A stretch of 64,000 bases of DNA from assembly GCF_030409755.1 (NCBI RefSeq), contig NZ_JAUFQE010000001.1, positions 1,798,001-1,862,000 of the forward strand, given 5' to 3'. Each line of letters opens with the position of its first letter. Position 1 is the first letter of the stretch. The notes under the pieces were generated by a model. That model did not search any database. It was not told the DNA's origin and worked only from the letters and a program-made list of their open reading frames with translations. A program made the translations under genes and the position numbers. The DNA comes from Vibrio lentus. GTDB taxonomy: Bacteria > Pseudomonadota > Gammaproteobacteria > Enterobacterales > Vibrionaceae. Positions 9,192 through 18,160 of the stretch are shown one piece after another.

Positions 9192-10441
9192 AGATTAGAC
9201 CAAGTTTAAGAATCTACGTTTTGCTGGCGATTCTGGTTACGGGCGTAACGACGATTTTGGTTCTATCAGCATTGAGTATAAATTACTTTATCTCAGGTAT
9301 GGATGTAGCTATGCGTGGCTCTATGATTGCTCAAGCTCAACAAGATGTTGTGAAGCCGGGTAAGCCTGTGACCAATCAAGAGTTTACGGTTGCAACGCAA
9401 TGGGGCGATTTACCACAAGGCATTCAAATTTATATTGAACAGAGTAACGTTGAGTTAAATGTCATCTCAAAAAAGGTTCTTGGTAAGTCAATCTTTGCAC
9501 CGCCAAAAGAAGGTTACTTTGTCATGAAAGTGATGAAAGGAGATGAAGTGCGTTACGTTTCAGCTGTGTTTGACCAAACACAAGACCACTTCTTAGAAGA
9601 CAAAGCACTGCCTCATTTTGTGACAATTTTTCTGACGGCGTTAGCCGCGATTGTTTTGTTTTTCGCTATTTTAGTTTTGATATTACGTAAAGTGGCATCG
9701 CCTGTTGAACAGTTAAAGAATTGGGCTAAGTCGTTAGATAAAGATAACCTTAATGAACCTACGCCAGATTTTCATTTTAGTGAGTTGAACACCTTGGCTA
9801 GCATCATTCGTGATAGCTTGAGTTCGGTTCAAAGCAGCTTAGAGCGAGAGCAGAAATTTCTGGGTTACGCGAGCCACGAATTACGTACACCTATTGCAGT
9901 CACCAGAACCAACAGTGAGCTGTTAGAAAAGCTGATTCAAAAGGGTAAGAGCCCAGCAAAGCAGCTTGAAGTGATAGATCGAATCAAGCGAGCGGGTTTC
10001 ACCATGACAGACCTGACAGAAACCTTATTATGGCTCACTCGACAACAAGACAAAGACCTGCCTCTTGATAACATTCATCTTGGCGATATGTTGCAACAGA
10101 TAAACCACGACTTAACCTACTTACTCAATGGGAAACCAGTTACAGTTAGCTTAGAGAGTGATGAATCACAATATCAGCTACCAGCCGGCCTAACACGCAT
10201 TGTGCTGACCAATTTGATTCGGAACGCCTATCAGCACACAGGGAATGGCACTGTGGATATCGTCCAAAAGGGTTCAAGAGTCGTTATTGTTAACTGCAAT
10301 ACGGACGGCTCAATCGAAGATAATGAATTAGGTTTTGGCCTCGGCTTAGAGTTAACAGAAAGGCTACTCGCACAATATGATTGGCAATACCACAATCAAG
10401 AACAGGCTGGTGGTCGAAAAGTTCAGGTGGACTTTACGTAA
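9188..10441 (+). CDS. Sensor histidine kinase, partner of the upstream regulator
   Basis: A 417-residue membrane kinase. TM1 is about residues 10-32, a periplasmic sensor of about 110 residues follows, then TM2 (about 146-168) and a short linker. The H-box is SHELRTPIAVTRTNSELLEK with the phosphorylatable His near 230. The catalytic part has N-box NLIRNAYQHT and G-box GFGLGLELTERLL. The end is short, and the stop overlaps the next start (TAATG). The periplasmic part is compact, like that of QseC/PmrB-type kinases, but the signal is unknown. Confidence 0.9.
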   Translation: MKIRPSLRIYVLLAILVTGVTTILVLSALSINYFISGMDVAMRGSMIAQAQQDVVKPGKPVTNQEFTVATQWGDLPQGIQIYIEQSNVELNVISKKVLGKSIFAPPKEGYFVMKVMKGDEVRYVSAVFDQTQDHFLEDKALPHFVTIFLTALAAIVLFFAILVLILRKVASPVEQLKNWAKSLDKDNLNEPTPDFHFSELNTLASIIRDSLSSVQSSLEREQKFLGYASHELRTPIAVTRTNSELLEKLIQKGKSPAKQLEVIDRIKRAGFTMTDLTETLLWLTRQQDKDLPLDNIHLGDMLQQINHDLTYLLNGKPVTVSLESDESQYQLPAGLTRIVLTNLIRNAYQHTGNGTVDIVQKGSRVVIVNCNTDGSIEDNELGFGLGLELTERLLAQYDWQYHNQEQAGGRKVQVDFT

Positions 10442-11091
10442 TGCACTGGCGTGATCGTTTTAAGGTGTACTGGTATCATCGAAAACAGACTAACCGCTCG
10501 AATGGTGACAAGGCTAAAGCTCTAGGTTGGACGAGCGAAGAGAGTCAATTGTGTCGCTTTGAAGTGATCGCTCGTTCGGCTGATTTCGAAAGGAAGAGTG
10601 TCTTAGATTTGGGTTGTGGCTATGGCGAGCTGTTTGAACTGCTCGACAGTTTCTATCGAATTCAATCGTACACCGGCGTTGATCAACACGCAGACTTCCT
10701 CAAAAAGGCCAAGCAAAACTACACAGAACAACGCTGCCAGTTTTTATCGGGTGACATGAGTAAGATGAGCCTTAAGGTACACGATGTAGTCATTGCCAGT
10801 GGTTCGCTCAATTACAACTCACGTGATTCAGATTACCTAACTGATATGATCGCTCGCATGTTTGATCTTGCGAATCATACGGTGATCTTCAATCTGTTGA
10901 ACTCAAGTTATTATCCATCACGAAATACCTTAATGAGTTATCACCCTCAGGGTGTCTATCGATTTTGTAAAACACTCTGTGACGATGTTTCCTTGATAGA
11001 AGGATATGCAGAAGGGGGATTTCACGATAGTGATGAACAAAGTCTGCCCCTGAACTTAAACCTAAGCCAGAATGAAGTGTTGGTGTGGTAA
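10441..11091 (+). CDS. SAM-dependent methyltransferase, class I, coupled to the kinase gene
   Basis: A 216-residue protein counted from the ATG at 10441. That ATG shares its A with the kinase stop (TAATG), so translation is probably coupled. An upstream extension in the same frame exists but overlaps the kinase. Motif I is LDLGCGYGELFELL (about residues 55-68), followed by YTGVDQHADFL for the adenosine-binding acidic residue and DVVIASGSLNY for motif IV/post-IV. No transmembrane segment is seen. The substrate is unknown. Its place at the end of a two-component/pump cluster may mean it modifies a small molecule or an envelope component. The downstream hairpin ends the unit. Confidence 0.8.
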   Translation: MHWRDRFKVYWYHRKQTNRSNGDKAKALGWTSEESQLCRFEVIARSADFERKSVLDLGCGYGELFELLDSFYRIQSYTGVDQHADFLKKAKQNYTEQRCQFLSGDMSKMSLKVHDVVIASGSLNYNSRDSDYLTDMIARMFDLANHTVIFNLLNSSYYPSRNTLMSYHPQGVYRFCKTLCDDVSLIEGYAEGGFHDSDEQSLPLNLNLSQNEVLVW

Positions 11092-11096
11092 GAGTT

Positions 11097-11132
11097 AAAA
11101 AGCCGCAGACCTTGAGAGGTTTGCGGCTTTTT
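11097..11132. terminator. Bidirectional terminator between convergent genes
   Basis: AAAAAGCCGCAGACC at 11097-11111 and GGTTTGCGGCTTTTT at 11118-11132 form a near-perfect stem with a six-base loop. A and T runs on each side allow it to work for both the methyltransferase (plus) and the DUF3541-like gene (minus). Confidence 0.85.
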
Positions 11133-11159
11133 GGGTTTTATAGATGAACTCCGGAGTTT

Positions 11160-12368
11160 CTATTTACTCAATGGCTGGTTTTCAATTAGCCCATACGGAA
11201 TCGTAGTAAACACCTTAGGGTTGCCTTTTAACGTTGGTGCTTCGTTCACTTGCTGCCAGTCAAGTAGCATGATTGCTAACACATTGCGGTGTTCGCCGTA
11301 CTCAAGGTCAAAATCGCCTGTGATAGAAGGGATCATGCCGTGGTCTTTGTCGATAGAAGCTTGGATAGCGAGTCGTGTTTTTTCGACAACAGGATCATCT
11401 TCTAAGCCAGCCAATAAGAAGGTTAATCCAACCTCTGCAATCACATCTTCTTTAGCGCGCAGCAGAATGGTATCAATGTTCTCTCTGAAATAATCGTAGA
11501 TCCATTGGTGTTCTTGTTCGCTTACTTGATGTTGGTAATATTCCGAATCACCAAAGATTACATGTGTCATACCATAGAGCTTATTGCCGTATTGCTGGCT
11601 TGAAAGCTTTCTGTCTTGCGAATCTGGGTAGGCTTTTTTGAAGGTTTCGACAAACTCATCAACCACATCTTGCTCACCCAATTGGCGTAGCCAGTAAACT
11701 TGATTAGCGAGTTGGGCTGCCCACGCTTTCACCATATCTTCATTGGTCACGTATCGTGAAAAGTCGTAACGACGAATAATCTCACGAAGCTTGGCATCGT
11801 TCTTGTGCTCTAAACCGTATTCATTGGCTCGCGCCATAGAGCCGAGTAGGTCAACACCGAGATAAAGGTATTCAGGCATATGTTTAGTGATGTTGTAACG
11901 GCGCACACTGCGTTCATCGTTGTCGCCCACATACGAAGCTACGCGCTTTTCTGAGTAGAGTACGATTTGTTCCATGGTTTGAACGTCATTCGACAGGCCG
12001 CTAAGCTTACTAGCAACACGTGCCATGTCGCTCCATACGGCGGCGGAATACTTATCGTCTAATGTTTGTCGATACATACGTAAACCATAGTGACCCTCTT
12101 TAAATGCAGCCAGAGTGTAAAGTTGGCTTTCGTAGGTTGTGCGTATCAGATCAGCAGACTGTTTAAAAGATTGTTCTTGAGAGTAGAGACCATCAGCTTG
12201 TGATTGAACACTTGGTACGCTTGTTGCTTGTATGTTAACAGGCTCTTGTATGTTAACAGCCTGTTGTGTGTCAAAAGCCGTTTGCGTATCAGAAGTAGCT
12301 TGTGCGTGAACCGCAACTGTAGCGGAGGCTGATAACAATGTGCACAGAGTTAGCGTTTTTAGCTTCAT
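11160..12368 (-). CDS. Exported DUF3541-like protein
   Basis: The start at 12368 gives 402 residues beginning with a clear signal peptide (MKLKTLTLCTLLSASATVAVHAQA). A longer frame would add 20 polar residues before it. The next 40 residues are low complexity, with the twofold phrase VNIQEPVNIQ. The remainder is helical and rich in charged and aromatic residues (KHMPEYLYLGVDLLGSMARANEYG; MIPSITGDFDLEYGEHRNVLAIMLLDW). I believe this is the DUF3541 family common in vibrios, whose function is unknown. It is probably periplasmic. It is transcribed away from the GGDEF gene at 12655 across a 286-bp gap in which I see no clear operator. Confidence 0.65.
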   Translation of the reverse strand: MKLKTLTLCTLLSASATVAVHAQATSDTQTAFDTQQAVNIQEPVNIQATSVPSVQSQADGLYSQEQSFKQSADLIRTTYESQLYTLAAFKEGHYGLRMYRQTLDDKYSAAVWSDMARVASKLSGLSNDVQTMEQIVLYSEKRVASYVGDNDERSVRRYNITKHMPEYLYLGVDLLGSMARANEYGLEHKNDAKLREIIRRYDFSRYVTNEDMVKAWAAQLANQVYWLRQLGEQDVVDEFVETFKKAYPDSQDRKLSSQQYGNKLYGMTHVIFGDSEYYQHQVSEQEHQWIYDYFRENIDTILLRAKEDVIAEVGLTFLLAGLEDDPVVEKTRLAIQASIDKDHGMIPSITGDFDLEYGEHRNVLAIMLLDWQQVNEAPTLKGNPKVFTTIPYGLIENQPLSK

Positions 12369-12654
12369 GTTCGTAAGGTACCAAGCTGATTGATCGTAAG
12401 TATAAAATAACACTGATGAATCCTTCAATGTAAGGTTTGGGTCAATACAATGTAAGCTTTATAAGGTTCATTAAGGTTTTTTGATTTAATAATCAGTGTA
12501 GTTAACTAACTATGAAGTGATGAATCGCTCAATAATGAAATGAGACCCGACGCAAAGTGTGGATTTTTAATAGCTTGTCGGCATACTGAAAGAATTAGCC
12601 AGAAATGAGCCGATTCAAGGCAGTAAACAGAACAAATGTGTTAGAGGTTCGTAA

Positions 12655-14010
12655 ATGCCAAGTGGTTCGAGTAAGCAGTGGCCTGCCAAATTATTATCTT
12701 TGTTGTTGTTCTTGGTTGTCGTGACAGCCATAGAGGTTTTTCACGCCAAGCAATTAACTTTCCTCAAAAATGAATCATATTCTGAGGCAAAAAAGCAGCT
12801 TTCCATCATTCGATCTCGTATAGAAGCCGCTATCGTATCGGATATGTATATCCTCAATAATTTCTCCACGCTTGTGACGATAAACCCAGAAAGCGATATG
12901 AAAAGCTGGGACAAAATAGCCGAAAACATCATTCGAGATGGATTTCACATTCGAATTATCGGGCTCGCCAAAGATGACATCCTTAATTTCGTTTACCCAA
13001 TGGAAGGTAATGAGCAGATTCTCGGTATTAATTATCGTGATTATCCAAACCAATGGGAATCTGTTGAGATAGCTCGAAATATTGGCAACACCTTTATTGC
13101 TGGGCCTTTTGAATTACTTCAAGGTGGCCAAGCTCTCATCACGCGAACTCCTATCTTTCGAGACCCACCTTTTAATCAAGACTATTGGGGTGTATCTAGC
13201 GCTGTTATTGACTTAGCTGAACTGTTTGAAGATGTCGGAATTGGGAAAATCGAGAACAAGTACGAACTCGCGATTCGGGGTGCGAATAGTTCAGGCAAAG
13301 ATGGCCCTATCTTCTATGGTGAACAACACGTATTTGCCAATGCGTTTGCCACTGAGCAAGTTAACTTCCCTTATGGAGGGTGGTTCTTGGCGCTATCAGG
13401 GAACGAACATGTGTTGATGGACGTGCCTTGGTATCGAATACACGGGGTTAGGTTGGTGGGTTATTCCATCATGCTTGTGTTAGCGATTGCATTCTTTACT
13501 ATTTATCGTCTGTACCGCATTGCAGACAGCCGTTCTATGCATGATGAGCTAACCATGCTACCGAATCGTCGATACTTCATGTACAGCCTTAGGCAGGCAT
13601 TTACCACCACTCAAAAGCAGAGAGCGAGAACCTTTGCGGTTGTAAATATCGATCTCGATGGGTTTAAAGCAATTAACGACACGTTTGGTCATGCGGCTGG
13701 CGATCAGGTGTTAGTTGAATGTGCTAAGCGTATAAAGAGTGAATTGCGCGGTTCAGATATCGTCGCAAGGATAGGAGGGGACGAGTTCTTAGTCTTGTTG
13801 CCACGCATCATCGATGATCAACATGTATCGTCGATTGTGGCTAAACTTCGAAAGGCGATATGTACGACGCCAGTTGTCTACGAGACACACTCAATTTACC
13901 TTAGAATTAGTGTTGGTTGGGTTATTCATGACAATAACTACGATGATGTCGATGCGCTCTTGAAAGCGGCTGATGAAAAAATGTACGAACAGAAGCGACA
14001 AGTTATGTAG
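12655..14010 (+). CDS. Membrane diguanylate cyclase with CHASE-type sensor and GGDEF domain
   Basis: A 451-residue protein that should make cyclic di-GMP. TM1 is about residues 12-30. The extracytoplasmic CHASE-like sensor (about 35-265) contains ISPNQ-like spacing and the phrase IGLAKDDILNFVYPMEGNEQ followed by GQALITRTPIF, both typical of CHASE. TM2 is at about 268-288. The GGDEF domain (about 300-450) carries DELTMLPNRRYF, FKAINDTFGHAAGDQVL and the active-site RIGGDEF. The catalytic GGDEF motif is intact, and no RxxD inhibitory site is obvious five residues before it (SDIVARIGGDEF). No EAL domain is present. Likely monocistronic. Confidence 0.9.
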   Translation: MPSGSSKQWPAKLLSLLLFLVVVTAIEVFHAKQLTFLKNESYSEAKKQLSIIRSRIEAAIVSDMYILNNFSTLVTINPESDMKSWDKIAENIIRDGFHIRIIGLAKDDILNFVYPMEGNEQILGINYRDYPNQWESVEIARNIGNTFIAGPFELLQGGQALITRTPIFRDPPFNQDYWGVSSAVIDLAELFEDVGIGKIENKYELAIRGANSSGKDGPIFYGEQHVFANAFATEQVNFPYGGWFLALSGNEHVLMDVPWYRIHGVRLVGYSIMLVLAIAFFTIYRLYRIADSRSMHDELTMLPNRRYFMYSLRQAFTTTQKQRARTFAVVNIDLDGFKAINDTFGHAAGDQVLVECAKRIKSELRGSDIVARIGGDEFLVLLPRIIDDQHVSSIVAKLRKAICTTPVVYETHSIYLRISVGWVIHDNNYDDVDALLKAADEKMYEQKRQVM

Positions 14011-14174
14011 GTTGAATTAGAACTGTGATTAGAATTTAGTTGCTGAATGTGGGGAAAAGCCTCAGAATACCGCGCTTTGCTCCTTATCAATTCTATTGAT
14101 GAGCGAAAGCTGTAGCAACGACTTCTTTCTGCGCGTTGCTCATACTAAATGTTATTCAACTGAGAAAATAATCT

Positions 14175-15797
14175 ATGAGTTTTACCTCCCTTGGCCTTTC
14201 TGAACCGATCCTTAAAGCTATTGAAGCACAAGGTTACGATAAGCCATCACCAATCCAAGAGAAAGCGGTACCAGCTGTCCTAACGGGCAAAGACGTAATG
14301 GCCGCTGCTCAAACAGGTACAGGTAAAACTGCTGGCTTCACGCTACCTATTCTTGAAATGTTATCAAAAGGTCCTCGCGTACGTCAGAATCAAGTTCGCG
14401 CGTTAGTACTAACACCGACTCGTGAGCTTGCTGCGCAAGTGAATGGCAGCGTAGTTAAGTATGGTATCAATCTACCTTTGACTTCTACGGTTGTATTTGG
14501 TGGCGTGAAAATTAATCCTCAGATGCAAAAACTGCGTAAAGGTAGTGATGTACTGGTGGCAACACCGGGTCGCCTACTTGACCTATACAATCAAAATGCA
14601 GTGCGTTTTGATCAGCTAGAGATCCTTGTGTTAGATGAAGCTGACCGCATGCTAGACATGGGTTTCATTCGCGACATCCGTAAGATCTTGGCTTTCTTGC
14701 CTAAAAAACGTCAGAACCTACTGTTCTCAGCAACGTTCTCTGATGATATTCGTGGCTTGGCTAAAGGCTTAGTAAACAACCCAGTTGAAATCTCGGTAAG
14801 CCCTGCAAACTCAACGGCACCAACTGTTGAACAGAGCATTTATCCAGTAGATAAAAAGAAAAAAGCACCAATGCTCGCTAAGCTGATCAAAGATAATGAT
14901 TGGCGACAAGTGCTCGTGTTCAGCAAAACGAAACACGGTGCGAACAAGCTTTCTCACTTCCTTGACGAGCAAGGCATCTCTGCTGCACCTATTCATGGCA
15001 ACAAGAGCCAAGGCGCGCGTACTAAAGCCCTAGAGAACTTCAAAACGGGTAAAGTACGAGTATTAGTGGCAACAGATATTGCAGCTCGTGGTATCGATAT
15101 TCCGCAGCTGCCTCAAGTAGTGAACTTCGACCTTCCAAACGTATCAGAAGATTACGTTCACCGTATTGGTCGTACTGGCCGTGCTGGTGAAGTGGGTAAA
15201 GCAATTTCATTGGTATGTGCTGATGAAGTGGGTGAACTGTTTGGTATCGAGCGTCTTATTCAGCAAGTGCTGGAGCGCCGTGAACTTGAAGGTTTTGCAC
15301 CGGTAAACAAACTGCCTGAATCTCGTTTGGATTCGCGTCCGATTAAGCCTAAGAAGCCGAAAAAGACACGTGAACACTCTGATGGTCAACGTTCTGGTGA
15401 GAATGCTCGTGGGCACAAACCAGCAGGTAAGAACAAGCGTCATGTTTCTGGTTCAGGCTCTGCTCCTAAGCGTAAGCCAAATGCGAACAAGCCTAACTCA
15501 GGCAACAAAGGCTCTGACAGCAACTCTGCAGTTGCTGGTGATGATAAGTCTGTAAGAAACAATGGTAGCAACTATAAGCGCGGTAATGCTGCTGGAGGCG
15601 CTGAGAAGAACACCAATTCAGGCGGTCAAAACGGTGCTGGTAAGCCGAAGAAATCAGGTTACGGTGGTAGCTATGGCCCTGGCCGTTCATCAAACCAATC
15701 GGCGTCTAACAAGCCTTCTGGCAATAAACCTTCGACGAACAAACCGTCTGGTAGCAAGCCATCTAGAAATCGTTCTAAGCCTGCTGCTCAAAAATAA
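14175..15797 (+). CDS. rhlE: DEAD-box ATP-dependent RNA helicase RhlE
   Basis: RNA helicase of 540 residues. The core (1-370) has the Q motif ([14 protein letters not shown]), Walker [21 protein letters not shown] in [24 protein letters not shown] and [10 protein letters not shown]. The order and the [10 protein letters not shown] phrase fit RhlE. The last 165 residues are a disordered basic tail made of K/N/S/G/P repeats ([19 protein letters not shown]), typical of RNA-binding tails. The DNA of the tail also leaves long false frames on both strands. It is followed by a strong terminator and is probably cold-responsive, as RhlE/CsdA-type helicases often are; a csp gene lies 5 kb away. Confidence 0.92.
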   Translation: MSFTSLGLSEPILKAIEAQGYDKPSPIQEKAVPAVLTGKDVMAAAQTGTGKTAGFTLPILEMLSKGPRVRQNQVRALVLTPTRELAAQVNGSVVKYGINLPLTSTVVFGGVKINPQMQKLRKGSDVLVATPGRLLDLYNQNAVRFDQLEILVLDEADRMLDMGFIRDIRKILAFLPKKRQNLLFSATFSDDIRGLAKGLVNNPVEISVSPANSTAPTVEQSIYPVDKKKKAPMLAKLIKDNDWRQVLVFSKTKHGANKLSHFLDEQGISAAPIHGNKSQGARTKALENFKTGKVRVLVATDIAARGIDIPQLPQVVNFDLPNVSEDYVHRIGRTGRAGEVGKAISLVCADEVGELFGIERLIQQVLERRELEGFAPVNKLPESRLDSRPIKPKKPKKTREHSDGQRSGENARGHKPAGKNKRHVSGSGSAPKRKPNANKPNSGNKGSDSNSAVAGDDKSVRNNGSNYKRGNAAGGAEKNTNSGGQNGAGKPKKSGYGGSYGPGRSSNQSASNKPSGNKPSTNKPSGSKPSRNRSKPAAQK

Positions 15798-15914
15798 AGA
15801 CGAGTTCAGTTTAAGTTGATTACTGTGAAGGTCGCTTTTCTAGAAAGCTACCTTCTGCAATTAGCAATTAGAAACTAGAAGCTATACGTTGGAAGCTTTG
15901 AATCGAACCCAATG

Positions 15915-15951
15915 AAACGCGAATGTTGATATTCAATGTTCGCGTTTTTTT
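15915..15951 (+). terminator. Rho-independent terminator after rhlE
   Basis: AACGCGAA at 15916-15923 pairs with TTCGCGTT at 15939-15946, extended by AT-rich inner pairing, and is followed by seven T. Confidence 0.8.
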
Positions 15952-16090
15952 ATGCGTGTCATATGGAAATTTTATGAGTTATTAGTTTGAAAATAGGTTG
16001 GGGGAATGGAAGGTGGCAGGCTCTGAGAGGATTAATCGAACGTTAATTATTATTTAATAACAACATAATCACTAGCGTTTTTGTTTTATT

Positions 16091-16103
16091 TTGCAATTTG
16101 CAA
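16091..16103 (+). promoter_or_regulatory. LuxO-type activator site upstream of the plus-strand qrr
   Basis: TTGCAATTTGCAA matches the known LuxO/NtrC-like palindrome TTGCA-W3-TGCAA at every position. It lies 87 bp upstream of the -24 element, as expected for an enhancer of a sigma-54 promoter. A weaker second copy, TTGCAAAATAAAC, is at 16111-16123. Confidence 0.75.
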
Positions 16104-16177
16104 TTCCACTTTGCAAAATAAACAGCAATTCGTGTCTAATACGTGTCCAGATGCGTAGTAAATACGTGGGTGAAAAG

Positions 16178-16195
16178 TTGGCACGTATACTGCAT
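16178..16195 (+). promoter_or_regulatory. Sigma-54 promoter of the plus-strand qrr
   Basis: TTGGCACGTATACTGCAT contains GG at 16180-16181 and GC at 16192-16193 separated by exactly 10 bases, the sigma-54 -24/-12 rule. Counting 12 bases on from the -12 C gives a start at 16205, which is the first base of the small RNA. Confidence 0.88.
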
Positions 16196-16204
16196 TGGTA
16201 ATGG

Positions 16205-16312
16205 TGACCCTTCTTAAGCCGAGGGTCACCTAGCCAACTGACGTTGTTAGTGAACCCATATTGTTCACACAAAATATATGACCAATCACCTTTATTGTGA
16301 TTGGTTTTTTTT
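16205..16312 (+). ncRNA. qrr: Qrr quorum-regulatory small RNA (first copy)
   Basis: About 108 nt. Stem-loop 1 is TGACCC/GGGTCA around a 12-nt loop. It is followed by the Qrr-family core CCTAGCCAACTGACGTTG and TTAGTGAACC, a middle hairpin GTGAAC/GTTCAC, an A/T-rich linker and a terminator ACCAATCAC/GTGATTGG with nine T. Known role: Hfq-dependent RNA made at low cell density under LuxO-P and sigma-54, which represses luxR/hapR and activates aphA. The promoter and LuxO site are directly upstream. It faces the 3' end of the XRE regulator gene. I do not assign a Qrr number. Confidence 0.93.
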
Positions 16313-16457
16313 TGCCTGAATTTTGAGTTCTATTGGTTATTTTTACTAAGCTCGTGAATCGAACATAGCAAACGAGTTCACTATGTTTTTATCTGAGAGC
16401 ATGTTCTTATTTGAGACCATATTATTGCTTTGCTGCATTAGACTCGCTAAAAGGTCG

Positions 16458-17975
16458 CTAATCCCCACCACACTTTGAATAGCAGCTTGGTTGGCGTGGA
16501 CATTCCCCTCCTCTGGAGCAGATAAGCCTCGCCTCTGTTTCGATCCCGCGTTCAATCCAATTTATATTTAGAATCTTGGCTACTGTCGTGAGATCTTTCT
16601 TGATGTTACGCGGTATCGCTACCGAGCCACCATTGCTGACACATGAAGCCTTAAGCTGCTCAGCGATATCTCTTGAATTACCACCTTGAGCATCAATCGC
16701 CGGGTTTAAGTCTATACCAGCACACAACACACGATTGTTACCCGCAGGATCCGTCATATTGATGGATTCACAGCAGTAGATTCTTGGCTCATCGCCCACA
16801 TTCAAAATAGATATTTGAGCTGAGCTACCTGCTCTAGGTTCAGATAATCGACGGAAAACAGCCCAATGTTGACATGGGTCGGCGACCGTTCTCATATTCC
16901 CCCAAGGCAGTGGAATCCCGTTCCCGCGGTATACCGCCTTGAGTTTCCCCGGCCCATAAGCATCAAAGTAGTGCCAGTGAGGGTAGGGCGATACTACCGT
17001 CATTCGGCGCATCGCAACAGAGGGGGAAACCCCCGCTCTTTTATGAACGTCGATTTCATAACCAGTACGATCGAGCAGTTGTCTAAATGGAACTTTTGGA
17101 CACAGCAATGCGCCAGCAAAGAAGCTAGATTCGAAGTCTCGCCATGCCTGAAGAATGTCTTGAGAGTTCAGCTGAGAAGAACCCGATATTTGGTTATCGT
17201 CCCATGTGTTGTTGTTACCGACCGACAACACACTCTTAAGCCCTTCCTTGCTGTGCAAAATGCAATGGCCGATATAAACCGACAAATCGTATTTCAGTCG
17301 AGTTGGGTACTCTTTGAGGATTTCGTTCAAGAAAATCGTACCGGGTGGTTCGAAGAACGAAGTCACTAATTGCTTAGCATTGATTCCAAGCTCATCCACC
17401 ACGTCTTGAGGCGTGCGTGTTACCCAGCGAATTTGAATACCTAAGTTTCTAGCGATGTCGATAAGGTCTTCAACGCCAAGGTTGAGGCGTTTCAAGCCAA
17501 CTTCTTCTGCTGCTCGTTCTAGATCAGGGAAGTGGTTTTGATTGCTTTCTTGGTGAGCTCGAATCAAGAGGTGGGCAAATTGACGACCAGAGATGCCGGT
17601 TTGCGACAACATCTCTGGTATCGCAATTTGCAGGATGTCGTTAGAGAAAAGAAAGCTCGGCTCGAGTGCCATGCCACTTATCCCGCCACGATTCCCTTTG
17701 TCAGGCGCAATGGCTTGTTGTTCTGATTCATCGTCAAGAAACCACGTGGGGTTCTTCTGAAAGACCTGCGCAATGACTTCCAGCATATCGATGCTTGGAA
17801 CTCGCTTTCCACGTTCAATCATTGAAAGGTAAGAAACGGAAGGTGCGTACTCTGGGTTGATTCTAATACAACGCGCAGACAGATCTTCCATGGTTAAATG
17901 GTTACGCTTCCTAAGGTTACGGATCTTAGTACCTAGGAAATGTGACTGACGAACTAAACTTTTTGACAAGGCCAT
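16458..17975 (-). CDS. XRE-family regulator with large C-terminal domain (DUF3612-like)
   Basis: Counted from the ATG at 17975 it has 505 residues (a GTG at 17990 would add five). The N-terminal helix-turn-helix (about 12-75) includes IRNLRKRNHLTMEDLSARC and SYLSMIERGKRVPSIDMLE. The centre resembles the IrrE-like region seen in RamB/ScfR-type acyl-CoA metabolism regulators (HILHSKEG, RDFESSFFAGALLCPK). The C-terminus carries a Cys cluster (ICSRGGECPRQPSCYSKCGGD, a likely metal or cluster site), as in those families. I think this is the DUF3612 type found in vibrios. It diverges from the unknown gene at 18161 over a repeat-rich gap, so it may control that gene and itself. No strong Shine-Dalgarno sequence is seen. 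Confidence 0.75.
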   Translation of the reverse strand: MALSKSLVRQSHFLGTKIRNLRKRNHLTMEDLSARCIRINPEYAPSVSYLSMIERGKRVPSIDMLEVIAQVFQKNPTWFLDDESEQQAIAPDKGNRGGISGMALEPSFLFSNDILQIAIPEMLSQTGISGRQFAHLLIRAHQESNQNHFPDLERAAEEVGLKRLNLGVEDLIDIARNLGIQIRWVTRTPQDVVDELGINAKQLVTSFFEPPGTIFLNEILKEYPTRLKYDLSVYIGHCILHSKEGLKSVLSVGNNNTWDDNQISGSSQLNSQDILQAWRDFESSFFAGALLCPKVPFRQLLDRTGYEIDVHKRAGVSPSVAMRRMTVVSPYPHWHYFDAYGPGKLKAVYRGNGIPLPWGNMRTVADPCQHWAVFRRLSEPRAGSSAQISILNVGDEPRIYCCESINMTDPAGNNRVLCAGIDLNPAIDAQGGNSRDIAEQLKASCVSNGGSVAIPRNIKKDLTTVAKILNINWIERGIETEARLICSRGGECPRQPSCYSKCGGD

Positions 17976-17976
17976 A

Positions 17977-18060
17977 TTTGTAAAATTCACATTGTAAAAT
18001 TTTTGTTGTGAAATTGTATGTAAAAAAGCGCTAATCTACAAACTAAGCAATTCACAAAAT
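17977..18060. promoter_or_regulatory. Repeat-rich divergent control region of the XRE regulator and its neighbour
   Basis: The gap holds several related motifs: TTGTAAAAT twice (17979 and 17993 areas), TTGTGAAATTG at 18005-18015 and its near inverse CAATTCACAAAAT at 18048-18060. TTTGCAAA/TTCACAAA-like inverted motifs are known operators of RamB/ScfR-type XRE regulators. The left ones overlap the regulator's own start, which would suit autoregulation. Inference only. Confidence 0.4.
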
Positions 18061-18160
18061 GACAAATAAGTTAAACGTTAGTTTGGAATAATTGCTCTAG
18101 GACACATTTTTGCTTTAAAAATCGGTGAATGTTCACCGGGTTAGTCAAGAGGGAAAGGCT

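Noticed and set aside
15207..15819. Several frames on both strands in the RhlE tail region
   Set aside because: They arise from the repetitive Lys/Asn/Ser/Gly codons of the RhlE tail; the RhlE frame is continuous.
16072..16272. Minus-strand frame overlapping the plus-strand qrr and its promoter
   Set aside because: The Qrr core, sigma-54 promoter and terminator explain this DNA fully.
16866..17369. Plus-strand frame of 167 codons inside the XRE regulator gene
   Set aside because: Antisense shadow; its translation has no domain pattern, while the minus strand encodes a clear HTH regulator.
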